NCBI GenBank assembly: GCA_005884605.1 | Contig: VBBE01000219.1 | Span: 1-5,202 of the forward strand | Direction of reading: 5' to 3' | Origin: Candidatus Bathyarchaeota archaeon | Lineage (GTDB): Archaea > Thermoproteota > Bathyarchaeia > 40CM-2-53-6 | Length of the DNA stretch: 5,202 nucleotides | Shown here: one piece after another, positions 1 to 5,202 of the stretch | Position numbering within the stretch: position 1 is the stretch's first letter | How the letters are laid out: every line of letters begins with the position of its first letter | Position numbers and translations under genes: made by a program | The notes under the pieces: generated by a model | Seen by the model: the letters and a program-made list of their open reading frames with translations, nothing else | Database searches by the model: none | Told to the model about the DNA's origin: nothing

Positions 1-57
1 GAGAACATGATAGGCATCATCGATCGGGCCCTCGAAGGCGAAGGGAGTTATGATCAC
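1..57 (-). CDS. N-terminal fragment of an unidentified protein (partial, runs off left edge)
   Basis: Reading the minus strand from a GTG codon at 57-55 gives 19 codons that stay open to the window edge, beginning VIITPFAFEGPIDDA. A GAGGAG Shine-Dalgarno sequence (complement of 65-70) lies 7 nt before the GTG, and an in-frame stop at 90-88 limits how far upstream the gene could begin. The peptide has a protein-like start (a hydrophobic strand followed by a Pro/Gly turn), but I do not recognise the family and assign no function. Its orientation would make it divergent from the regulator at 332, with the region 58-331 serving both promoters. The competing reading is the last 27 codons of a plus-strand gene ending at the TAG at 82-84. 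I prefer the minus-strand reading because of the ribosome-binding site, but the evidence is short. Confidence 0.42.
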   Translation of the reverse strand, partial: MIITPFAFEGPIDDAYHVL

Positions 58-64
58 GGATCTA

Positions 65-70
65 CTCCTC
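65..70 (-). promoter_or_regulatory. Shine-Dalgarno site for the partial gene at 1-57
   Basis: The minus strand reads GAGGAG here, 7 nt upstream of the GTG at 57-55. This is good complementarity and spacing to the 3' end of archaeal 16S rRNA. It is the main reason for choosing this start. The three complete genes in the window have no comparable site. Confidence 0.42.
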
Positions 71-265
71 AGACAGTTGGCTAGCTCCTAGATCCCGCCC
101 CTCGTTTCTGAGGCGATCAATTAGTTTCAACCTCAGTTCGCAAATTTAGAAGGTGTTTGTTGCGTGTTGAGGAATTGGACCATTTCGCTTTTGGGGCGCG
201 GTTTCTTGGTATTCTTAGAATTGTTGCTCTAATTTCACCAGGTCGAGCTAAAGTTCAATCTACCC

Positions 266-285
266 AAGGTCAATTCTGGGACCTT
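266..285. promoter_or_regulatory. Inverted repeat, possible operator upstream of the first regulator
   Basis: AAGGTC at 266-271 and GACCTT at 280-285 are perfect 6-bp inverted arms around an 8-bp A/T-leaning spacer. The centre-to-centre distance of the arms is 14 bp. The repeat ends 8 bp before a TATA-like element and about 46 bp before the TTG start at 332. This is a usual position for an archaeal regulator to act on transcription initiation, and Lrp-family proteins often bind dyads next to their own promoters. Autoregulation is inference. A 6-bp arm can arise by chance in a region of this size. Confidence 0.35.
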
Positions 286-293
286 TCCAAAGT

Positions 294-302
294 TTCTATA
301 AC
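294..302 (+). promoter_or_regulatory. TATA-like element for the first regulator
   Basis: TTCTATAAC, preceded by CCAAAGT, resembles an archaeal TATA box. Its centre is about 34 bp upstream of the TTG at 332, so transcription starting 25-30 bp downstream would begin just before the start codon. That agrees with the absence of a ribosome-binding site and suggests a nearly leaderless mRNA. The match was judged by eye only. Confidence 0.4.
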
Positions 303-331
303 CCCCATTTCTCCTGTAACCCGGCCTCACC

Positions 332-1537
332 TTGAGTTACCAGTTGGCAGACGAGTATTTCCAGCGGATCCACCAGATAATGTCACTACTAGACGATGAG
401 AACGTTGAGATCATTGGCGCAATGAAGAAGTTCGGGCCTCGAAACCTTCAATCGATTGCCCGAAAATCGGGCGTCCCATATCCCACAGTCTACACCCGCG
501 TTAACAAGCTCGGCACTCAGGGACTGCTCGACACTTGGACCTACCCTAACCTTGCGAAGATCGGATTGGCTAGGTCGATGGTTCTACTGACTCCGTCGCC
601 AGGTCGAGAGGTCATAGCTAGCGAAGCCCTGAAGATTCCCGGCTACTGGCTCTGGATCGCAAGATGCACAGGCGAATGCAACGGGTACTACTCTCAACAT
701 GCTGTCCCTGTTGAAAACAGGCAAGATTTTGTTCAATATCTAGACCAGATAGTCTCATCGGGCCTCGCCACGAGCTACAGGATCTTCTGGCTCGGCGACT
801 ACCACTCTCACATTCCCAACTTCGAATACTACGATTTCAAGAAAAGAGCCTGGAGATTCGACTGGCCAGCATGGCTCAGCTTGTTTATGAAAGGCAAGAG
901 TGTTCAAAATGGTTCTGAGGAAAAAGAGTCATCAAAGGATGATTTCGACAAGAACGACCTGTTGATTCTCAAAGAGCTAATGAAGGATGCTCGAAAGAAG
1001 CTCTCCGAGCTCTCCCAGCTAATCGGGATGACGCTTCCCGCAGCTAAGTATCGGTTCGACAACCTGGCCCGGCGAGGATTCCTTCAGGACTACGTTATCC
1101 AAGTCCTACCATACCCGCCGGAGATATCGGACCTCTACGAGGTCCGGCTAGACTTCGGGGAACACAAAGCGATGATCGCAAAGGAGAACTTCTTCAAACG
1201 TCTACCGTTCGTCTTGAACTATTCAAGAATCAAGGGGACCAACTCGATAACCCTCAGAGTCTACCTCCCTAGAACGGAGGTCAACAATCTCTTGACCATG
1301 CTATCGGCTCTCGTCAGGGGAAGCGCGATAGATCGGTTCTCCTACATGTTGCTCGATCCTATGACGATTCAATCTCAGACCTTCCACTACAAAGCCTTCG
1401 ACGACAAGTCGGGATGGCGTTATGACAACCACGAATACCTAGCTGCACTCCGCAAGCTTGTATCGTCCTTCGACAAGGCGGAACCTCCCGCAGTTACCTT
1501 CCAGCCGTCGAAGGGCCTACCTGTCAGCATGATGTAG
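332..1537 (+). CDS. Double winged-helix regulator with Lrp/AsnC-like HTH and RAM-like domains, copy 1
   Basis: This 401-residue protein is probably a cytoplasmic DNA-binding transcription regulator. Residues 20-68 form a first winged helix (NLQSIARKSGVPYPTV, then VNKLGTQGLL). Residues 76-155 resemble the ligand-binding RAM domain of Lrp/AsnC proteins, including the TGECNGYY stretch where these proteins carry a conserved G-(D/E)-x-D. A tryptophan-rich tail follows (AWRFDWPAWL, 173-182), then a charged linker at about 187-205. The same order then repeats: a second winged helix (205-258, KYRFDNLARRGFL), a second RAM-like domain (266-343) and a second tail (GWRYDNHEYL, 361-370). The start is a TTG at 332. 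An in-frame TAA lies at 317-319, and the copy on the other strand begins at the matching residue, also with TTG. The ATG at residue 17 would cut into conserved sequence. There is no Shine-Dalgarno site. Classical Lrp proteins have one HTH-RAM unit of about 150 residues, so this is a doubled form. Ligand and targets are unknown. Confidence 0.85.
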   Translation: MSYQLADEYFQRIHQIMSLLDDENVEIIGAMKKFGPRNLQSIARKSGVPYPTVYTRVNKLGTQGLLDTWTYPNLAKIGLARSMVLLTPSPGREVIASEALKIPGYWLWIARCTGECNGYYSQHAVPVENRQDFVQYLDQIVSSGLATSYRIFWLGDYHSHIPNFEYYDFKKRAWRFDWPAWLSLFMKGKSVQNGSEEKESSKDDFDKNDLLILKELMKDARKKLSELSQLIGMTLPAAKYRFDNLARRGFLQDYVIQVLPYPPEISDLYEVRLDFGEHKAMIAKENFFKRLPFVLNYSRIKGTNSITLRVYLPRTEVNNLLTMLSALVRGSAIDRFSYMLLDPMTIQSQTFHYKAFDDKSGWRYDNHEYLAALRKLVSSFDKAEPPAVTFQPSKGLPVSMM

Positions 1538-1591
1538 CCGAATTCTAATCCGGACCGGTTTGTTGTTGAGGCTTGTTCAGCGCTAGCACAC

Positions 1592-2785
1592 CTATTGAAA
1601 GGTCGGGACCGGCGCGGTCTGGAAAACTACCCGCATACCATCCTCCCTATCGAATGCAGATGACACTTTCCTAAGGTCTTCAAAATATTCCAAGTTGTCA
1701 TAGTGCCATCCAGTGCTATCTTCGTAGAACTTGTACGCGAAGGTCTGCGTTCTGATAGTCATCGGGTCGAGCAAGACGTAAGTGAATCCTGCAAGGACTC
1801 CTCTCCGCGTTAGCGCGGAGAACATCGTGAGTAGATTGTTCATCTGGGTTCGGGGGAGATAGATTCTGACAGCAATGGAATTGGCACCCTCCACCCGGGA
1901 AAGAGTCAAGACCATTGGAAGACTGCTCAATACCCTCTCGCCAAGGGCCAAGCCTTCCCGCGTCTGGAATTCCAGGACCATCTCATAGAGGTCGGAGATT
2001 TCAGGAGCGAAAGGCAGCATGTCGATGACGTATTCGCGTATGAACCCAGATTGCGCGAGATTGTCGAAACGATACTTGACTGCCGGGACTGTCATACCTA
2101 ACAAGTGCGCTAGTTCAGTCAGTTTTGTTCGGCCGTCCTTGATCAACTCCTTGAGAATGATCAGGTCTTTCTTGTCAAATGGACTGGGCAGAAAGATTTC
2201 CTTACGTTGAGCTTGAGCCGGTTTTGCGGCTAAAGCGTCGAGCCATTTCGGCCAATCGAATGTCCAGGTTTTCTTCTTGGTGTCGTAATAGCTAAAGTCT
2301 GGGAGTGGCGACACTGCTTCTTCTAGCCATAGAAGCCGGTATCCCGTTGCGACTCCTGAGGCGACGATCCTCTCAAGATATTGTTCAAAATCCCAGCGTT
2401 TCTCAAGAGGAATCGCGTGAGTCGAGTAATATCCGTTGCATTCTCCCATGCACCTGATGAGTCTCAACCAGTAGCCGGGGACCCGGAGTGCTTCGGGAGC
2501 AAGCAGTTCCTTGCCTGGTTTTGTTGTGAGGAAGACCATGGCTCTCACTAGTCCTAGTTTCGCGTAGTTGGGGTGGATCCAGGTTCGGAGCAATCCTTCT
2601 TTTTCGAGTTTGGAGACTCTCGCGTGGACTGTCGGTCGAGGAATGTTGGTTTTGTTAGCAATGAGTTGGAGGTTTCTAAGGCCATATTTTCTCATCGCCA
2701 TGATAATCTTGACGTTCTGGTTGTCCAAGAAGGAGACGAAGCGATTGATCTTCTCGAAGTATTCTTCTGGGGCGATATGGCTCAA
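1592..2785 (-). CDS. Double winged-helix regulator with Lrp/AsnC-like HTH and RAM-like domains, copy 2
   Basis: This 397-residue paralog of the protein at 332-1537 aligns end to end with it. About half of the first 50 residues are identical. It has the same layout: winged helix 1 (20-68, RNLQLIANKTNIPRPTV), RAM-like domain 1 with MGECNGYY at 113-120, tail 1 (TWTFDWPKWL, 173-182), a diverged linker, winged helix 2 (about 203-256, VKYRFDNLAQSGFI), RAM-like domain 2 and tail 2 (GWHYDNLEYF, 359-368). It is likely a cytoplasmic transcription regulator with unknown targets. The start is the TTG at 2785-2783, chosen because MSHIAPEEYF matches MSYQLADEYF of the other copy. No Shine-Dalgarno site is visible. 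The gene lies tail to tail with its paralog (54 bp between stops) and in the same direction as the synthetase gene upstream, 258 bp away, so co-transcription with that gene is possible but not evident. The linker and the extreme C-terminus differ most between the copies. Confidence 0.85.
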   Translation of the reverse strand: MSHIAPEEYFEKINRFVSFLDNQNVKIIMAMRKYGLRNLQLIANKTNIPRPTVHARVSKLEKEGLLRTWIHPNYAKLGLVRAMVFLTTKPGKELLAPEALRVPGYWLRLIRCMGECNGYYSTHAIPLEKRWDFEQYLERIVASGVATGYRLLWLEEAVSPLPDFSYYDTKKKTWTFDWPKWLDALAAKPAQAQRKEIFLPSPFDKKDLIILKELIKDGRTKLTELAHLLGMTVPAVKYRFDNLAQSGFIREYVIDMLPFAPEISDLYEMVLEFQTREGLALGERVLSSLPMVLTLSRVEGANSIAVRIYLPRTQMNNLLTMFSALTRRGVLAGFTYVLLDPMTIRTQTFAYKFYEDSTGWHYDNLEYFEDLRKVSSAFDREDGMRVVFQTAPVPTFQ

Positions 2786-3043
2786 ATATGGTCCGAAGAA
2801 GACGTGGGGCAGTCGGAACTTTTCAAGGTTTTGCGGGGAGGCTGAGGTTTCGAGGTTTGCACGAGTATCGAGCTCGCACTTTTTGCAGTGGAGATGGCTG
2901 GCTGGCCGCCTTTCTCGGAGGAGATCATGGGCTCGCTTAGCAGGTTGACTCTCACCCTCAAAGCTTCGAAGGACCCAATGGCTGCGTGATTTCGCGCGTT
3001 GGCCGAGAGAGTGGAAACTTTTGCATAGGCTCGCGGAATACTG
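2786..3043. other. Intergenic region between aspS and regulator copy 2
   Basis: No recognisable gene, tRNA or structured RNA was found here. One minus-strand frame stays open across the whole gap (3051 to the TGA at 2784-2782). It contains an ATG at 2928 that would give a 48-residue Ser/Pro/Lys-rich peptide ending in a TTGA overlap with the regulator start. I do not call it a gene because it has no ribosome-binding site and low-complexity composition. Weak A/T-rich sequence at about 2815-2824 (minus strand CTTGAAAAGT) sits where a TATA element for the TTG at 2785 would be expected, but it is a poor match. Confidence 0.4.
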
Positions 3044-4345
3044 TTAAGGGCTTAACCGATTCCTGTCTCTTGGAAACATCGTAGTTTCCCTAATGTTTTC
3101 TCTACCAGTCATTTTCATGGTCAACCTCTCCAGACCAATGGACCAACCGGCGTGGGGCGGAGCGCCATATCTGAAAGAGTCGATATAGAACTTGAAGTTC
3201 TCAGGGTTCAGCCCCTTGGACTTGAGCTGTTGAATAAGAAGGGCCGGCACGTGTATGCGTTGGGTTCCAGACGCGATCTCCAACCCTCGATAGATCAGGT
3301 CAAAAGCCCTAGAGGTCTTACCGTCTTGGTTAGGCATTGCGTAGAATGCTTTCTGTTCTGATGGCCAACCAACGATGAAGAATGCCTCCTCCTTCAGAAG
3401 CTGCGAGAGTCTGTTCTCCTGTGTCTTGGAGAAGTCATTTCCAACCTGGATGTCTTCGCCATTTTCGCGTAGGAGTTCGATCGCATCTCTGTATTGCATT
3501 CGCTTGAGTGGCAGGTGCAATGGTTCGAGTTTCTGACCGATTTTCTCCAGTTCTTCATTGCATGACATTGTAATCGTCGTGATGCATTCAGCAAGAAATT
3601 CCTCCAGGACCTTCATGACGTCCTCGTCTGTTGAGAATGCTTGTTCGATGTCCATCTGTCGGACTTCGTTTAGATGGGTTGGTTGTTCGAACTTTTCCGC
3701 CCTGAATACCGGCAGAATAGTGCAGACTTTCTCGAAGGATATAGCGCACATTTGCTTGTAGAGTTGTGGTGATTGGGCTAGGTAGGCGTCTTTTTCGAAA
3801 TATTTGAGCGAGAAGAGTTCGGCTCCACCTTCGCTTGCCGAGGCTATGATCACCGGCGGTTGTATCTCCACGTAATGTCGGGCGGCGAAGAACTCGCGGA
3901 AAGTTCGGAGAATTGCTGATTGGACTTTGAAGATGGCGTTGGATTCTTCGCTGCGGAAGTCTAAGAATCTCCAGTTGAGCCTAGTTTCCAGGAGCGTGTT
4001 CTGGACGCCTCTTGGGTCGAGAGGTAGTGGTGTCTCAGCTCTGTTCACAACTTCAAGCTGTTCGGGGATGACTTCGATTCCCTTCTTGGCGATCTTGCTG
4101 GAGACGACTTTGCCTTTGACCATGATCACATCTTCCTGGTGGAGCGTGGTGATCTCCTTGAGGATGTCAGGGCTGACTTTTGCTTTGGGCGCGGTCACCT
4201 GGACGATACCAGCCATGTCGCGGAGGAGGATGAAGGATATTCCTCCTAGGACCCTGACGTCGTGAACCCAGCCTGCAAGGACAACTTCTCTGTCGATATG
4301 GTCCTTGAGTTCGGAGGTGAGCGCTGTCCGCTTGAGATGGGAAAT
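3044..4345 (-). CDS. aspS: Aspartyl-tRNA synthetase, archaeal type, with non-canonical start codon
   Basis: This class II synthetase activates aspartate with ATP and charges tRNA-Asp, in the cytoplasm. With the start at 4345 it has 433 residues, the usual size of archaeal AspRS (about 430-440). Residues 20-108 form the anticodon-binding OB-fold (AGWVHDVR, GIVQVTAPK, then RAETPLPLDP). Residues 152-164 are motif 1. SASEGGAELF (169-178) is the flipping loop and QSPQLYKQ (191-198) the aspartate pocket. Motif 2 begins FRAEKF at 214 and contains THLNE. Motif 3 is GAPPHAGWSIGLERL (394-408), and the C-terminus RDRNRLSP is typical. The first in-frame ATG (4216) falls inside the OB-fold and cannot be the start. 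Upstream the frame is open to a TGA at 4378-4376 with no ATG, GTG or TTG. I chose the ATT at 4345, which gives MSHLKRT, where relatives start one to three residues before K/R-R-T. CTG at 4369 is the alternative. There is no bacterial GAD insertion. Product identity is near certain; the start is not. Confidence 0.93.
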   Translation of the reverse strand: MSHLKRTALTSELKDHIDREVVLAGWVHDVRVLGGISFILLRDMAGIVQVTAPKAKVSPDILKEITTLHQEDVIMVKGKVVSSKIAKKGIEVIPEQLEVVNRAETPLPLDPRGVQNTLLETRLNWRFLDFRSEESNAIFKVQSAILRTFREFFAARHYVEIQPPVIIASASEGGAELFSLKYFEKDAYLAQSPQLYKQMCAISFEKVCTILPVFRAEKFEQPTHLNEVRQMDIEQAFSTDEDVMKVLEEFLAECITTITMSCNEELEKIGQKLEPLHLPLKRMQYRDAIELLRENGEDIQVGNDFSKTQENRLSQLLKEEAFFIVGWPSEQKAFYAMPNQDGKTSRAFDLIYRGLEIASGTQRIHVPALLIQQLKSKGLNPENFKFYIDSFRYGAPPHAGWSIGLERLTMKMTGRENIRETTMFPRDRNRLSP

Positions 4346-4430
4346 GTGGCTGGTTGAGTTGTTAGACAGGCTTGGTCAGCTTGGAAACGCACTATGGACC
4401 TGTTCTTTTAGGGCTTCTTTTTCGGTTCTG

Positions 4431-5202
4431 TTAACTCTTCGTTTGCTGAGTTAGCTTCGGGGCATCGACTCCGGGGATTACCGTAGGCGTCGGGTTCCCC
4501 TTCATTGCTTCACCTGCTCCGCCTTGCGCCTCTAGAAGTATCGGAGGCCGGGAACGTGCGAACCTCACCCGTCCCCGCCGAGCCAGGTTAACAGCCGCCA
4601 CCTGGTCTCGGTCCATTACAATTCGACAGTTTCCACACCAGAGTTTGCGTTTCAGACGTTTGTCCGATTGGTGTCTCTCCCCGCATCTCGGACAAGCCAG
4701 ACTGGAACCTCTGGTCTCACGCCTAGACAAACAGACAACCGGCAAGCCCGCCCATCGAGCTTTGAACTCGATCTGTCGTTGAGCCTCGCCGAAACTCCAG
4801 CCGTTCATTCTACCCCGATATTTGCTACCCTGTCCGTTGCCCTTCTGGTAGAGGGATCGGATGCCCTCAATGTTCTCGAGTACTATTGCTGTTCTCCGCT
4901 GGACTGCTAAGGCGACAATTTTCTTTGTTGCGTTGTGGAGTAGGTGACCAGTTCTAGCGGTTCTTCGTCGTCCATCCTTCGACGATATTCTCGTTCTTAT
5001 CCGATGATCGTCTCATCTGAAAGAGGCCACGATGCTGGTTGTAGTACTGGCTATTCTCACAGTCTTCGAGAGGTCATAGTGACTGGTTTGATCATCGTTT
5101 CCGACCGTGAGGTTCCGGAGGTTACGGTCCACACCCACGGTGGATGTGCATTCTATCATGGGAGTGTCTCGTGCAATGCAGAGGCTTAGTCTAGCTCGGG
5201 TG
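4431..5202 (-). pseudogene. tnpB: TnpB (OrfB) of an IS605/IS1341-type element, 5'-truncated by the window and interrupted by one stop codon
   Basis: TnpB is an RNA-guided RuvC-like nuclease carried by IS200/IS605 elements. In the frame ending at the TAA at 4433-4431, the sequence reads through from the right edge as 257 codons including the final stop. The conserved parts come in order: the RuvC-I stretch GVDRNLRNLTVGN (catalytic Asp codon at 5129-5127), RuvC-II AIVLENIEGIR (Glu codon at 4877-4875), KGNGQGSKYRGRMNGWSFGE, a zinc ribbon CPRC...CGNC (4694 to 4626), and RuvC-III MDRDQVAAVNLA. A single in-frame TGA at 5015-5013 interrupts this (SFR, stop, DDHRIR), where an arginine codon would fit the pattern. 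Frame and spacing are unchanged on both sides, so a CGA-to-TGA change is the simplest cause. Roughly 150 N-terminal residues should lie beyond the window. The ATG at 4808 would give only a 125-residue zinc-ribbon fragment. No TnpA is visible here. Confidence 0.82.
4431..5202 (-). mobile_element. Remnant of an IS605/IS1341-type insertion sequence (extent partly outside window)
   Basis: This element is defined only by its tnpB. Its left end lies beyond 5202, and its right end is expected somewhere in 4346-4430, between the tnpB stop and the synthetase coding sequence. I could not find a convincing terminal hairpin there. IS605-family elements have no terminal inverted repeats and make no target duplication, so the boundary cannot be set from this window alone. 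The broken tnpB suggests an inactive copy. Confidence 0.6.

Noticed and set aside
157..399. Plus-strand open frame of 80 codons before and inside the first regulator
   Set aside because: It overlaps the conserved N-terminus of the regulator in another frame, has no ribosome-binding site, and its peptide resembles nothing recognisable. The region 58-331 is better read as regulatory.
1538..1591. Possible bidirectional terminator between the convergent regulators
   Set aside because: There is only a small CCGGACCGG palindrome and a loose T-rich stretch (TTTGTTGTTG). Neither strand shows a clear stem followed by a T-run.
2862..2886. Palindromic CGAGCTCG followed by a T-run on the plus strand, like a terminator
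   Set aside because: The stem is short and imperfect, and no plus-strand gene ends nearby, so there is nothing for it to terminate.
2568..2948. Long plus-strand open frames antisense to the 5' end of regulator copy 2
   Set aside because: They are shadows of a strongly conserved minus-strand gene. Their peptides show biased composition and no domain pattern.
3522..3530. GGTTCGAGT, resembling a tRNA T-loop
   Set aside because: It lies inside the aspS coding sequence and no acceptor, D or anticodon stems can be formed around it.
4957..5040. Alternative tnpB frame (QHRGLFQMRRSSDKNENI) suggesting two compensating frameshifts instead of one stop
   Set aside because: The original frame continues on both sides of the TGA with TnpB-like residues at normal spacing, so one nonsense change is simpler. 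The alternative frame ends in TAG after a short run.
1..5202. CRISPR arrays, rRNA genes and direct-repeat clusters
   Set aside because: No regularly spaced repeats and no rRNA-like conserved stretches were seen on either strand.

Overview
The window looks like a chromosomal segment of an archaeon, probably of the TACK group (Nitrososphaerota or Bathyarchaeia-like). Three things point this way: an aspartyl-tRNA synthetase of the archaeal/eukaryotic type without the bacterial GAD insertion, two large regulators built from Lrp/AsnC-type DNA-binding and RAM-like domains, and a TnpB of a type seen in archaeal IS605/IS1341 elements. Base composition is close to balanced. The three complete genes lack clear Shine-Dalgarno sites, as is common for archaeal leaderless transcripts. 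Lineage below archaea is inference.

Layout. Positions 1-57 hold the probable start of a minus-strand gene leaving the window on the left, preceded by a good Shine-Dalgarno site. Positions 58-331 are a divergent intergenic region with a 6-bp-arm inverted repeat beside a TATA-like element. Positions 332-1537 (+) and 1592-2785 (-) encode two paralogous regulators arranged tail to tail, 54 bp apart, both starting with TTG. Positions 2786-3043 are a gap without a convincing gene. Positions 3044-4345 (-) encode aspartyl-tRNA synthetase; its N-terminal OB-fold clearly extends upstream of the first in-frame ATG, and no ATG, GTG or TTG is available for it. Positions 4431-5202 (-) are the 3' two thirds or so of a tnpB gene, interrupted by one in-frame TGA and leaving the window on the right.

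The most interesting points are these. (1) Each regulator is an internal tandem duplication of a module HTH - RAM-like domain - tryptophan-containing tail, with a constant offset of about 183-188 residues between the halves. (2) The paralogs keep nearly the same second recognition helix but differ in the first, which suggests shared and private DNA-site preferences. (3) The synthetase lacks a normal start codon at the point where a decaying TnpB element abuts it, and it carries a mixed set of tRNA-discrimination residues. Nothing here proves a new defence or mobile system. The regulators are the best candidates for undescribed biology.
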